Source: Pseudomonadota bacterium
GTDB lineage: Bacteria; Pseudomonadota; Gammaproteobacteria; Burkholderiales; Burkholderiaceae_D
Direction of reading: 5' to 3'
Length of the DNA: 30,131 bases
NCBI GenBank assembly: GCA_023389425.1
Contig: JAEWEK010000154.1
Span: 1 to 30,131 of the forward strand
Numbering within the stretch: the first letter of the stretch is position 1; every line of letters begins with the position of its first letter. The notes below the pieces were generated by a model. The model made no database searches. It worked only from the letters and a program-made list of their open reading frames with translations, and was not told the origin of the DNA. This document shows positions 1 through 8,058 of this stretch, piece by piece. Made by a program: the position numbers and the translations under genes.

Positions 1-1
1 C

Positions 2-2146
2 AACAAGGGCGCGCGCTACGCATCGGACAACTTCTGGCAGATGGCCGACACCGGCCCCTGCGGCCCGTGCACCGAAGTGTTCTACGACCACGGCGCCGAC
101 ATCTGGGGCGGTCCTCCGGGCTCGCCCGAAGAAGACGGCGACCGCTTCATCGAGATCTGGAACCTGGTGTTCATGCAGTTCAACCGCGACGAATCCGGCA
201 CCCTGACCCCGCTGCCGAAGCCGTCGATCGACACCGGCATGGGCATGGAGCGCCTGGCCGCCGTGCTGCAGCACGTGCACAGCAACTACGAGATCGACCT
301 GTTCCAGAACCTGATCAAGGCCGCTGCCCGCGAAACCGGCGCGACCGACCTCGCCAACAACTCGCTGAAAGTCATCGCCGACCACATCCGCGCTTCCGCG
401 TTCCTGATCGTCGACGGCATCATCCCGAGCAGTGAAGGCCACGGCTACGTCCTGCGCCGCATCATCCGCCGCGCGCTGCGCCACGGCTACAAGCTGGGCC
501 AGACCAAACCGTTCTTCTACAAGCTGGTCGAGGACCTGGACAAGGAAATGGGCCAGGCCTATCCGGAACTGCACGAAGCCAGGCAACGCGTGATGCAGGT
601 GCTCAAGGCCGAGGAAGAGCGTTTCGGCGAGACCCTGGAAAACGGCATGAAGATTTTGGAAGCGCAACTGGCCAAGACCGACAAGGTGCTGGACGGCGCC
701 ACCGCCTTCACCCTGTACGACACATACGGCTTCCCGCTCGACCTGACCGCCGACATCTGCCGCGAGCGCGGCCTGTCGCTGGACGAGGCCGGTTTCGCCG
801 CCGCCATGGAGCAGCAGAAAGCCACGGCCCGCGCCGCCGGCAAGTTCAAGATGGCCGCCAACGTCGAGTACGCGGGCGACAAGAACAAGTTCGTCGGCTA
901 CGAGCAGCTGGACGCCAACGCCACGGTCGTGGCGCTATACGCCGACGGCGCTTCGGTGCCGGAACTGAAGGCGGGCCAGGCCGGCATCGTGGTGCTGGAC
1001 ACCACCCCGTTCTACGCCGAATCGGGCGGCCAGGTCGGCGACCAGGGCGTCATCAAGGCCACATCCGGCCAGTTCGACGTCGAAGACACGCTGAAGATCC
1101 AGGCCGACGTGTTCGGCCACCACGGCGTGCTCAAGGCGGGTTCGCTGAAGGTGGGCGAGGCCGTCGCCGCCGAGGTGGACAAGGCCAAGCGCGCCCGCAC
1201 CATCCGCAATCACTCGGCGACGCACCTGATGCACAAGGCGCTGCGCGAAGTGCTGGGCGGCCACGTACAGCAGAAGGGCTCGCTGGTCGATCCGGACAAG
1301 ACCCGCTTCGACTTCAGCCACAACGCCCCGGTCACCGCCGAGGAAATCGCCAGGGTCGAAATCATCGTCAACCGCGAGATCCTCGAGAACCATCCGACCC
1401 AGGCCCAGCACATGTCGATGGACGACGCCATCAAGCATGGCGCGATGGCACTGTTCGGCGAAAAATACGGCGACACCGTGCGCGTGCTGGACATCGGCTC
1501 GTCGAAAGAGCTGTGCGGCGGCGTGCACGTGACCCGCACCGGCGACATCGGCCTGTTCAAGATCGTGTCGGAAGGCGGCGTCGCCGCCGGCATCCGCCGT
1601 ATCGAGGGAGTGACGGGCGAGGGCGCGCTGGCGTGGGTGCAAGCCACCAACCGCAAGCTGCAGGAAGCTGCCGCCGCGCTCAAGACCGCGCCGGAAGAAC
1701 TGCCGTCGCGCATCGGCCAGGTGCAGGACCAGGTCAAGACGCTGGAGAAGGAAGTGGCCCAGCTGAAATCGAAACTGGCCTCGGGCCAGGGCGACGAGCT
1801 GGCCGGCCAGGCCGTGGACGTGAACGGCATCAAGGTGCTGGCAGCAACCATGGAAGGCGCCGACGTCACCGCGCTGCGCGAGACCATGGACAAGCTGAAG
1901 GACAAGCTGAAGACCGCCGCCATCGTGCTGGCGAGCGTGGCCGACGGCAAGGTCAGCCTGATCGCCGGCGTGACCGCGGACACCACCGGCAAGGTCAAGG
2001 CCGGCGAGCTGGTCAACTTCGTCGCCAAGCAGGTCGGCGGCAAGGGCGGCGGCCGTGCGGACATGGCACAAGCCGGGGGCACCGATGCGGCGGCCCTGCC
2101 GCAGGCGCTGGCCGGCGTCACCGGCTGGGTGGCTGAGCGCGCCTGA
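2..2146 (+). CDS. alaS: Alanine--tRNA ligase, 3' part (5' end outside window)
   Basis: Charges tRNA-Ala with alanine in the cytoplasm and edits mischarged Ser/Gly. The frame is open from base 2, so the gene is cut by the window edge. About 714 codons are present and roughly 150-160 N-terminal residues are missing compared with the usual ~870. The fragment opens in the class II catalytic core (FW..MADTGPCGPCTEVFYDHG). The editing-domain zinc site is visible as HSATH (codons at 1211 and 1223) and CGGVH (codons at 1513 and 1525). A coiled-coil-like stretch follows, and the C-Ala domain ends with GGKGGGRADMAQAGG. The ATG at 41 is internal, not the start. A REP-like hairpin pair follows the stop. 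Identity is certain from motifs and order. Confidence 0.98.
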   Translation, partial: NKGARYASDNFWQMADTGPCGPCTEVFYDHGADIWGGPPGSPEEDGDRFIEIWNLVFMQFNRDESGTLTPLPKPSIDTGMGMERLAAVLQHVHSNYEIDLFQNLIKAAARETGATDLANNSLKVIADHIRASAFLIVDGIIPSSEGHGYVLRRIIRRALRHGYKLGQTKPFFYKLVEDLDKEMGQAYPELHEARQRVMQVLKAEEERFGETLENGMKILEAQLAKTDKVLDGATAFTLYDTYGFPLDLTADICRERGLSLDEAGFAAAMEQQKATARAAGKFKMAANVEYAGDKNKFVGYEQLDANATVVALYADGASVPELKAGQAGIVVLDTTPFYAESGGQVGDQGVIKATSGQFDVEDTLKIQADVFGHHGVLKAGSLKVGEAVAAEVDKAKRARTIRNHSATHLMHKALREVLGGHVQQKGSLVDPDKTRFDFSHNAPVTAEEIARVEIIVNREILENHPTQAQHMSMDDAIKHGAMALFGEKYGDTVRVLDIGSSKELCGGVHVTRTGDIGLFKIVSEGGVAAGIRRIEGVTGEGALAWVQATNRKLQEAAAALKTAPEELPSRIGQVQDQVKTLEKEVAQLKSKLASGQGDELAGQAVDVNGIKVLAATMEGADVTALRETMDKLKDKLKTAAIVLASVADGKVSLIAGVTADTTGKVKAGELVNFVAKQVGGKGGGRADMAQAGGTDAAALPQALAGVTGWVAERA

Positions 2147-2181
2147 TCGGCACGGTTACCAGCACCGCCACACCTAAAGCC

Positions 2182-2264
2182 GTCGTCCCGGCGCAGGCCG
2201 GGACCCATAGAACGCTAGCTATTTCGCATAGTCAGCATGGATCCCGGCCTTCGCCGGGATGACG
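2182..2264. repeat. REP-like hairpin pair in inverted orientation
   Basis: Two copies of a palindromic unit face each other. The first reads GTCGTCCCGGCGCAGGCCGG and ends in GGGACCCAT. The second reads ATGGATCCCGGCCTTCGCCG and ends in GGGATGACG. Each arm folds into its own CCCGGC..GCCGGG-type stem. The same unit occurs at about 4643, 12173 and 16515 and inside the MITE-like elements at 6618 and 16581. It lies directly after alaS, where such elements often sit and may stabilise mRNA ends. No terminator T-tract is visible. Confidence 0.85.
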
Positions 2265-2377
2265 TTATTTAAGGGTGAAAGTGGGGCGCGCATTCCGACT
2301 CCGGCATGCACCATGCTTATCCTTCTGCCAATGTCAATTGTCGTTGTTGCCATGCAACAATGTGTGAGATTCCCACG

Positions 2378-2406
2378 GTGACTATTTTGGTGCGCCGCGT
2401 CATAAT
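2378..2406 (+). promoter_or_regulatory. Probable sigma-70 promoter of the tusA-family gene
   Basis: GTGACT (2378-2383) and CATAAT (2401-2406) are separated by 17 bp, matching the -35/-10 consensus at 4 of 6 and 5 of 6 positions. The start codon lies 43 bp downstream of the -10 box. A 7-bp inverted repeat, TTGTTGC-CAT-GCAACAA (2344-2360), sits just upstream of the -35 and could be a regulator site. This is inference from sequence only. Confidence 0.5.
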
Positions 2407-2448
2407 CGCGTTTTGGAGTAGTATTGATCTGGACGAATTGCGGGCATC

Positions 2449-2706
2449 ATGAGCGACATCCTCTGCGACATTGAAACGATGGAATTCACCAAAGACCTGG
2501 ACGCGCGCGGCCTGAACTGTCCGCTGCCGATCCTCAAAGCCAAAAAGGCGCTGGCCGAGATGCAGACCGGCGAGGTGCTGCGCATCGTCGCCACCGATTC
2601 CGGCTCGGTCCGCGACTTCCAGGCCTTCGCCAAGCAGACCGGCAACGCGCTGCTCTCGCACACCCAACAGGACGGCGAGTTCACCTTCCTCATGCGCCGC
2701 AAATAA
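2449..2706 (+). CDS. tusA: TusA-family sulfurtransferase
   Basis: An 85-residue protein of the TusA/SirA/YeeD family, small cytoplasmic sulfur carriers. The family signature is present as LDARGLNCPLPILKAKKAL, with the CPxP motif whose Cys carries the persulfide, near residue 24. The C-terminal half (GEVLRIVATDSGSVRDFQAF) gives the expected beta-alpha-beta-alpha-beta fold. In E. coli TusA passes sulfur to the tRNA 2-thiouridine relay. Other members feed molybdenum-cofactor or sulfur-oxidation enzymes, and neither partner set is in this window, so the exact role is open. ATG 2449 was taken as start. An in-frame ATG at 2479 (residue 11) gives a more typical N-terminus, but neither has a good Shine-Dalgarno sequence. 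Confidence 0.85.
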   Translation: MSDILCDIETMEFTKDLDARGLNCPLPILKAKKALAEMQTGEVLRIVATDSGSVRDFQAFAKQTGNALLSHTQQDGEFTFLMRRK

Positions 2707-2832
2707 GCCGCGCCCGGCTGGCCCGGGGCCAGCCCATCACCCCCTCGTGACATCGCTGAAAAATTAGAGTGAAACCTCTCGCTGGAAAACGCACGGTCGT
2801 GCTTTAATTCAGCCCTGAACGGCTTTTCACCT

Positions 2833-2838
2833 TATAAT
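2833..2838 (+). promoter_or_regulatory. -10 box upstream of etfB
   Basis: A perfect TATAAT lies 48 bp before the etfB start in an AT-richer 180-bp gap. No convincing -35 hexamer is found at 16-18 bp spacing, so the promoter may depend on an activator or on an upstream element. Confidence 0.5.
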
Positions 2839-2886
2839 CTAGGCCATTTTGGTCCGTCACTATTTCTATTTTTCAAAGGCACACCT

Positions 2887-3636
2887 ATGAAAGTCCTGGT
2901 CCCGGTCAAGCGCGTGGTCGACTATAACGTCAAGGTCCGCGTGAAGTCCGATGGCAGCGGCGTAGATATCGCCAATGTCAAAATGTCGATGAACCCATTC
3001 GACGAAATCGCGCTCGAAGAGGCTACCCGCCTCAAGGAAGCCGGTAAGGTGACCGAGGTCGTGGCAGTCTCGATCGGCGTGGCCCAGTGCCAGGAAACCA
3101 TCCGCACCGGCCTGGCCATCGGCGCCGACCGCGGCGTGCTGGTCGAGACCGCGGTCGAGACCGAGCCGCTGGCCGTGGCCAAGGTGCTCAAGGCACTGGC
3201 CGACAAGGAACAACCGCAGCTGATCATCCTCGGCAAGCAGGCGATCGACGACGACTCCAACCAGACCGGCCAGATGCTGGCCGCGCTGCTGGGCTGGCCG
3301 CAAGCCACCTTCGCATCGAAAGTCGTGCTGGAAGACGGCAAGGTCACCGTGACCCGCGAAGTGGACGGCGGCCTGGAAACCGTGGCGCTGACGCTGCCGG
3401 CGGTCATCACCACCGACCTGCGCCTGAACGAGCCGCGCTACGTGACGCTGCCGAACATCATGAAGGCCAAGAAGAAGCCGATCGAGACGATCAAGCCGGA
3501 AGACCTGGGCGTGGACGCCACACCGCGCCTGAAGACGCTCAAAGTCGTCGAGCCGCCGAAGCGTTCGGCCGGCATCAAGGTGCCCGACGTGGCGACCCTG
3601 GTGCAGAAGCTCCGCACCGAAGCCAAAGTCATCTGA
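2887..3636 (+). CDS. etfB: Electron transfer flavoprotein beta subunit
   Basis: Small subunit of the ETF heterodimer, which takes electrons from acyl-CoA and other flavin dehydrogenases and passes them to ETF:quinone oxidoreductase. Its 249 residues equal the usual family length. It begins MKVLVPVKRVVDYNVKVRVK. The nucleotide (AMP) binding region includes ILGKQAIDDDSNQTGQMLA (around residues 115-133). The family signature VDGGLETVALTLPAVIT (around residues 160-176) is followed by LRLNEPRYVTLPNIMKAKKK, the segment known in homologues as the recognition loop for partner dehydrogenases. etfA follows after 27 bp and an acyl-CoA dehydrogenase comes next, so the three probably act together. Confidence 0.97.
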   Translation: MKVLVPVKRVVDYNVKVRVKSDGSGVDIANVKMSMNPFDEIALEEATRLKEAGKVTEVVAVSIGVAQCQETIRTGLAIGADRGVLVETAVETEPLAVAKVLKALADKEQPQLIILGKQAIDDDSNQTGQMLAALLGWPQATFASKVVLEDGKVTVTREVDGGLETVALTLPAVITTDLRLNEPRYVTLPNIMKAKKKPIETIKPEDLGVDATPRLKTLKVVEPPKRSAGIKVPDVATLVQKLRTEAKVI

Positions 3637-3663
3637 TCGCGTCTCACAGAATAAGGAATCATC

Positions 3664-4596
3664 ATGGTCGCACTGGTTATCGCTGAACACGACAACGCCT
3701 CCATCAAGGGCAGCACCCTGCACACCGTCACCGCGGCCGCGCAATGCGGCGGCGACGTCCACATCCTGGTCGCCGGCGCCAACTGCGGCGCCGCAGCGCA
3801 GCAAGCCGCGCAGATCGCCGGCGTCTCCAAGGTGCTGGTCGCCGACGCGCCGTACTTCGCCGACGGCCTGGCCGAGAACGTGGCCGAGCAGGCCCTGGCC
3901 ATCGCCGGCGCCTACTCGCACATCCTGGCCCCGGCCACCGCCTTCGGCAAGAACATCCTGCCGCGCGTGGCCGCCAAGCTGGACGTGGCGCAGATTTCGG
4001 AAATCACCAAGGTCGATGCGCCCGATACCTTCGAGCGTCCGATCTACGCCGGCAACGCCATCGCCACCGTGCAATCGAGCGACAAGGTCAAGGTCATCAC
4101 CGTGCGCGGCACCGGCTTCGATTCCGCCGCTGCCACCGGCGGCTCGGCTGCGGTCGAGAACCTTGCGGCAGTCGCCGATTCGGGCAAGTCGTCCTTCGTC
4201 GGCCGCGAGCTGGCCAAGTCGGACCGTCCGGAACTGACCGCCGCCAAGGTGATCGTGTCCGGCGGCCGCGGCATGGGTTCGGGCGAGAACTTCAAGATCC
4301 TCGAACCGCTGGCCGACAAGCTGGGCGCCGCCATGGGCGCCTCGCGCGCCGCGGTGGACGCGGGCTTCGTGCCGAACGACTGGCAGGTTGGCCAGACCGG
4401 CAAGATCGTCGCGCCGCAGCTGTACATCGCGGTCGGCATCTCGGGCGCGATCCAGCACCTGGCCGGCATGAAGGACTCCAAGACCATCGTCGCCATCAAC
4501 AAGGATCCGGAAGCGCCGATTTTCTCGGTGGCCGATTACGGCATCGTGGGCGACCTGTTCGAGGTCGTGCCGGCACTGGTCAAAGAACTGGGCTGA
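3664..4596 (+). CDS. etfA: Electron transfer flavoprotein alpha subunit
   Basis: Large ETF subunit of 310 residues, the normal bacterial length, which holds the redox-active FAD. The N-terminal ETF domain starts MVALVIAEHDN. The C-terminal FAD-binding domain is clear: VSGGRGMGSGENF (around residues 198-210), GASRAAVDAGFVPNDWQVGQ (around 226-245), YIAVGISGAIQHLAGM (around 257-272) and AINKDPEAPIFSVADYGIVG (around 278-297). An AAGGA Shine-Dalgarno sequence precedes the ATG. It is co-transcribed with etfB. The start and identity are secure. Confidence 0.97.
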   Translation: MVALVIAEHDNASIKGSTLHTVTAAAQCGGDVHILVAGANCGAAAQQAAQIAGVSKVLVADAPYFADGLAENVAEQALAIAGAYSHILAPATAFGKNILPRVAAKLDVAQISEITKVDAPDTFERPIYAGNAIATVQSSDKVKVITVRGTGFDSAAATGGSAAVENLAAVADSGKSSFVGRELAKSDRPELTAAKVIVSGGRGMGSGENFKILEPLADKLGAAMGASRAAVDAGFVPNDWQVGQTGKIVAPQLYIAVGISGAIQHLAGMKDSKTIVAINKDPEAPIFSVADYGIVGDLFEVVPALVKELG

Positions 4597-4642
4597 TCAG
4601 GCCGCGCAGGTGCGAGACATGAAGCGCCTGCCGAAAACAGAC

Positions 4643-4747
4643 CGTCGTTCCCGCGGCGGCGGGAACCCCATTTTCCATGCAACCCCGCTGCGCTTGTCGC
4701 TAGTGGCTACGGCACGAAATGGGGTTCCCGCCTGCGCGGGAACGACG
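4643..4747. repeat. REP-like hairpin pair between etfA and the acyl-CoA dehydrogenase
   Basis: Two inverted REP-type units. The left unit is CGTCGTTCCCGCGGCGGCGG and continues into GAACCCCATTT. The right unit is AAATGGGGTTCCCGCCTGCG and continues into CGGGAACGACG. The outer arms are complementary, so the whole 105 bp can form a long cruciform or hairpin. It fills most of the 181-bp gap and could attenuate or protect the transcript between etfA and the dehydrogenase gene. Confidence 0.85.
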
Positions 4748-4777
4748 TTCTCATTTATGAGAATCTAGGAGATAACG

Positions 4778-6568
4778 GTGAGCTACAAAGCCCCCCTGAA
4801 AGACATGCAGTTCGTCATCAACGAACTCGCACATCTGTCCGCCATCAGCAGCCTACCCGGTTGCGAAGACGCGACTCCCGACACCGTCGAAGCGGTCCTC
4901 GAAGAAAACGCCAGGTTCTGCGGCGAAGTCATCGCCCCGCTGAACCATCCGAGCGACAAGGAGCCGAGCTTCTGGCGCGACGGTAATGTCACCACGTCCA
5001 AAGGTTTCAAGGAAGCCTTCAAGGCCTTCGTCGACGCCGGCTGGCAAGGCGTGCAGCACCCGGCCGAATTCGGCGGCCAGGGCCTGCCCAAGCTGGTCGC
5101 CACGCCCTGCATCGAGATGCTGCACGCGTCCAGCCTGTCGTTCGCGCTGGTCGCGCTGCTGACCGATGGCGCGATCGAAGCGCTGCTCACTGCCGGCACC
5201 GACGAACAGAAAGCCCGCTTCATCGAGCCGCTGATCTCCGGCCGGTGGACCGGCACCATGAACCTGACCGAGCCGCAGGCCGGCTCCGACCTGGCCGCCG
5301 TGCGCACCCGCGCCGTGCCGCAGGGCGACGGCACGTTCAAGGTGTTCGGCACCAAGATTTTCATCACCTACGGCGAGCACGACATGGCCGAGAACATCAT
5401 CCACCTGGTGTTGGCGCGCACGCCTGACGCGCCGCCGGGGGTGAAGGGGATCTCGCTGTTCATCGTGCCGAAGTTCCTGGTCAAGGAAGACGGCTCGCTG
5501 GGCGCGCGCAACGACGTGCACTGCGTGTCGATCGAACACAAGCTCGGCATCAAGGCCAGCCCGACCGCCGTGCTGCAGTTCGGCGACCACGGCGGCGCCA
5601 CCGGCTACCTGGTCGGCGAAGAGAACCGCGGCCTCGAGTACATGTTCATCATGATGAACTCGGCCCGCTTCGGCGTCGGCATGCAGGGCGTGGCGGTGGC
5701 GGAGCGCGCCTACCAGCAGGCGGTGGCCTTCGCCAAGGACCGCGTGCAGTCGCGCGACCTGGCCGGCTCCGCTGGTCCGGTCACCATCATCCACCACCCG
5801 GACGTGCGCCGCATGCTGATGTCGATGCGCGCCCAGACCGAGGCCGCGCGTGCGCTGGCCTACGTCGGCGCCGGCCTGTCGGACCTGGCGCACTTCCATC
5901 CGGACGAGGCGACGCGCAAGGAGAGCCTGGCGGTGTACGAATACCTGGTCCCGGTGATCAAGGGCTGGTCGACCGAGATGAGCGAGAACGTGGCGCGCGA
6001 CGGCGTGCAGGTGCACGGCGGCATGGGCTTCATCGAGGAGACCGGCGCGGCGCAGCACTACCGCGACGCCAAGATCCTCACCATCTACGAAGGCACTACG
6101 GCGATCCAGGCCAATGACCTGGTCGGCCGCAAGACGGTGCGCGATGGCGGCGCCGTCGCCAGGTCCATCCTCGCGCAGGTGCGCGCAACCGAGGCGGAAC
6201 TGGCCGCTGCGAAGGGCGATGACTTTGCCGCGATCCGGCGCCAGCTAGTGGCCGGCAGCGAGGCGCTGGAAGCCGTCGTCGGCTTCGTGGTCGCCAACGT
6301 CAAGTCGGACGTCAAGGGCGTGTTCGCCGGCAGCGTGCTGTACCTGAAGCTGGCCGGCGTGGTGCTGGGCGGCTGGCAGATGGCGCGCGCCGCGCTGGTG
6401 GCGCAGCAGAAGCTGGATGCGGGCGAGGGCGATGCCGCCTTCATGCGCGCCAAGATCGGCACCGCGCGCTTCTTCGCGGACCACATCCTGTCGCAGGCGT
6501 GCAGCCTGCGCATCGCGATCGTGGACGGCAGCGCGGGCGTGCTGGCACTGCCGGAAGACCAGTTCTGA
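4778..6568 (+). CDS. Acyl-CoA dehydrogenase, long DmdC-like form
   Basis: FAD enzyme that introduces a trans-2 double bond into an acyl-CoA and hands electrons to ETF, whose genes lie just upstream. Its 596 residues are longer than the ~380-400 of classic members. They match the subfamily with a C-terminal extension that includes 3-methylmercaptopropionyl-CoA dehydrogenase (DmdC) and many fatty-acyl enzymes. Visible motifs are MNLTEPQAGSDLAAVRTRA (around residue 160), SIEHKLGIKASPTAVLQFGD, GLEYMFIMMNSARFGVGMQG, and VHGGMGFIEETGAAQHYRD followed by ILTIYEGTTAIQANDLVGRK, which carries the catalytic Glu. The start is GTG at 4778, with AGGAGA 5 bp upstream. Substrate cannot be read from sequence: no other dmd genes are present, so a fatty acyl-CoA is at least as likely. 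Confidence 0.93.
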   Translation: MSYKAPLKDMQFVINELAHLSAISSLPGCEDATPDTVEAVLEENARFCGEVIAPLNHPSDKEPSFWRDGNVTTSKGFKEAFKAFVDAGWQGVQHPAEFGGQGLPKLVATPCIEMLHASSLSFALVALLTDGAIEALLTAGTDEQKARFIEPLISGRWTGTMNLTEPQAGSDLAAVRTRAVPQGDGTFKVFGTKIFITYGEHDMAENIIHLVLARTPDAPPGVKGISLFIVPKFLVKEDGSLGARNDVHCVSIEHKLGIKASPTAVLQFGDHGGATGYLVGEENRGLEYMFIMMNSARFGVGMQGVAVAERAYQQAVAFAKDRVQSRDLAGSAGPVTIIHHPDVRRMLMSMRAQTEAARALAYVGAGLSDLAHFHPDEATRKESLAVYEYLVPVIKGWSTEMSENVARDGVQVHGGMGFIEETGAAQHYRDAKILTIYEGTTAIQANDLVGRKTVRDGGAVARSILAQVRATEAELAAAKGDDFAAIRRQLVAGSEALEAVVGFVVANVKSDVKGVFAGSVLYLKLAGVVLGGWQMARAALVAQQKLDAGEGDAAFMRAKIGTARFFADHILSQACSLRIAIVDGSAGVLALPEDQF

Positions 6569-6590
6569 TTGTCGCTGCAGAGCGATCCGG

Positions 6591-6615
6591 AAGCGGCCTG
6601 CGGGCCGCTTTTTTT
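6591..6615 (+). terminator. Rho-independent terminator of the acyl-CoA dehydrogenase gene
   Basis: The stem AAGCGGCC/GGCCGCTT (6591-6598 with 6603-6610) has a 4-nt loop and is followed by a T7 run. It starts 22 bp after the stop codon. The MITE-like element begins only a few bases after the T-tract. Confidence 0.92.
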
Positions 6616-6617
6616 AT

Positions 6618-6764
6618 GACGCTGTCCGCGTCAAGTGTTGACTTGAGCATGCTGAGCTTATTGGATCGCGGCTGCGGCGAGAGCTGCAAGCACGCACACT
6701 CAGCATGGGTTCCGGCCTCCGCCGGAACGACGAATCACTTTCAACACTTAACGCAGAGAGCGCC
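6618..6764. mobile_element. MITE-like element, copy A (147 bp)
   Basis: Non-coding element with 24-bp terminal inverted repeats matching at 20 of 24 positions. The left end contains CGCGTCAAGTGTTGA and the right end TCAACACTTAACGCAGAGAG. The interior (ATCGCGGCTGCGGCGAGAGC, then a REP hairpin at about 6700-6733) matches copy B at 16581-16754 in the opposite orientation. Copy A lacks 27 bp that in B form the second REP hairpin. It sits immediately downstream of a terminator T-tract. No target duplication remains detectable. It carries no gene, so movement would need a transposase in trans. Confidence 0.82.
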
Positions 6765-6900
6765 TAGGAGCCCCGGTGCGAGTGATAGTTCCATTTGGCT
6801 CCCGCGCTTGATTGATGCAGCCTAAACGCGCTGCTGAGCTACCGTCCCAGAATCATCCCAGTTCTCGTCCATTCGGTTCAAACCACGAAGGAGGACCAGC

Positions 6901-7614
6901 ATGTATTCGAACGACGGAAAGGCGCGGGCCGCGCAGCATCTCGCGTTATCGGCCATGCTGTTGCTGACCGCTTGCGGCGGCGGCAGCTCCGACAATCCGG
7001 GCCAGGATCCCCCACAGCCGACACCGGCACCGACGACCGCGCCCACGCCTGCGCCAACGCCTGCACCAACGCCTGCACCAACGCCTGCACCTACGCCGGC
7101 GCCCACGCCCGCGCCGGACGATGTGGTCCTCGACACCAAGCTCACGCCCTTCAGCAAGCTGTCAAACGCGCCTGCGCAGTGGCCGGACGGTTCGGGCACC
7201 GGCAAGCCGATCGACGGCGTCAACTGCGCCCACTCGGAGTCCTACCACGTGCATTCGCTGGTCTCGCTGTACAAGGATGGAGTGCGGCTGGGGCTGCCCG
7301 CGGAAATCGGCCTGAAAGGGTGTACCTACGAGCTGCACACCCACGACCACACCGGCGTCGTCCACAACGAAACCGACCTCAAGAGGACTTTCACCTTTGG
7401 CCAGTTCTTCTCGGTCTGGGGCAAGGAGCTGACCGCGACCAGCGTCGCGGGGCTGACCGGCGACATTCGTTTCTACCTGATCGAGAACGGCAAGTTGACG
7501 CCTTTCACCGGCGACCCGTCGACGATCCAGATTTCCAGCCACCGCGAGCTCTTGATCATCATCGGCAAGTCGCCCGGCGTGGTGCCGAACTACGTGTGGC
7601 CGGCAACGCTGTGA
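6901..7614 (+). CDS. Putative lipoprotein with PTPA linker and His-rich conserved domain
   Basis: A 237-residue exported protein. The N-terminus has a hydrophobic stretch ending in the lipobox LLTAC (Cys25), then GGGSS. A flexible Pro/Thr/Ala linker of APTP units occupies about residues 37-72 and probably holds the domain away from the membrane. The globular part has several histidines: CAHSESYHVHSLVSLYKDG, then CTYELHTHDHTGVVHNETD, then FTFGQFFSVWGKEL. I recall the pattern HxHxxVxLYxDGxxxxLPxxIG...LHTHDxTGxIHxE from uncharacterised secreted proteins in many phyla. Clustered His/Asp suggests metal binding, but this is inference. AAGGAGGA (6888-6895) is a strong Shine-Dalgarno sequence and fixes the start. 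Confidence 0.8.
   Translation: MYSNDGKARAAQHLALSAMLLLTACGGGSSDNPGQDPPQPTPAPTTAPTPAPTPAPTPAPTPAPTPAPTPAPDDVVLDTKLTPFSKLSNAPAQWPDGSGTGKPIDGVNCAHSESYHVHSLVSLYKDGVRLGLPAEIGLKGCTYELHTHDHTGVVHNETDLKRTFTFGQFFSVWGKELTATSVAGLTGDIRFYLIENGKLTPFTGDPSTIQISSHRELLIIIGKSPGVVPNYVWPATL
7039..7110 (+). repeat. 12-bp tandem repeat encoding APTP units
   Basis: Six consecutive 12-bp units of the type GC(G/A)CC(A/C/T)ACGCC(T/G/C) encode Ala-Pro-Thr-Pro. Two adjacent units (7063-7086) are identical, so the number may vary between strains by slippage in 4-residue steps without changing frame. Confidence 0.9.
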
Positions 7615-7641
7615 GCGCTGCACGGCGGTGCCGCCGGATGG

Positions 7642-8058
7642 TCAGCCGTAGGCGCCGCCGGTGTACAGCAGGTCGAACAGGCGCGAGATGGTTGCGATGA
7701 GCACAGTTGCGCCGATCACCATGGTGGCCACCAGCAGCACGACCACCCGCCAGCCGGAGTCGGACTGGCGGCCGCTGTGAGCGTTGTATTTGGCGTCCCA
7801 TTTTTCGTCCGGCATCAAGCCGATGACCAGCGTTTCGATGAAGCCGATGGAGTAGGACACCAGCAGCGGCAGCATGACCCAGAACGGGTTGGGCGCATGG
7901 CCGGCGCCATACACCAGGCCGGCGATGGGCACGCTGCACAGGTGCAGCAGGCCGAGGCGGTCGGTCGCGCCCTTGAGGTAGAAGCGGTGCACGCCCAGTC
8001 CGCCCAGCAGCAGGGCGAGCAGGGTGGCGAAGGTCTTGTTCTTGTGCTTGATGGCCAT
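7642..8058 (-). CDS. TM2-domain membrane protein
   Basis: A 138-residue inner-membrane protein, convergent with the lipoprotein gene (27 bp apart). It starts MAIKHKNKTFATLLALLLGG and continues with LGVHRFYLKGATDRLGLLHL. This is the TM2 pattern of a first helix, G-x-HRFY in the turn, then a second helix. A second hydrophobic pair follows at about residues 55-80 (WVMLPLLVSYSIGFIETLVI) and 102-125. The family is widespread and its biochemical role is not settled. Nothing in the neighbourhood suggests one. A weak Shine-Dalgarno sequence makes the exact start slightly uncertain, but the N-terminus fits homologues. Confidence 0.8.
   Translation of the reverse strand: MAIKHKNKTFATLLALLLGGLGVHRFYLKGATDRLGLLHLCSVPIAGLVYGAGHAPNPFWVMLPLLVSYSIGFIETLVIGLMPDEKWDAKYNAHSGRQSDSGWRVVVLLVATMVIGATVLIATISRLFDLLYTGGAYG

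Noticed and set aside
935..2071. Long open frames antisense to alaS, and similarly to etfBA (2866-4458), the dehydrogenase (4853-6058) and the M16 gene (12792-15017)
   Set aside because: High GC keeps antisense frames open. The proteins are His/Arg/Val-rich without family motifs, and each lies opposite a clearly identified gene.
4778..6568. Naming the acyl-CoA dehydrogenase dmdC
   Set aside because: The length and C-terminal domain match, but no dmdB or dmdD neighbours exist and the subfamily includes fatty-acyl enzymes.
6618..6764. Coding potential within the MITE-like elements (shared peptide-like translations containing DRGCGESCKH)
   Set aside because: The similarity reflects the DNA repeat. 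The frames run into flanking sequence with different starts and ends and have no start signals.
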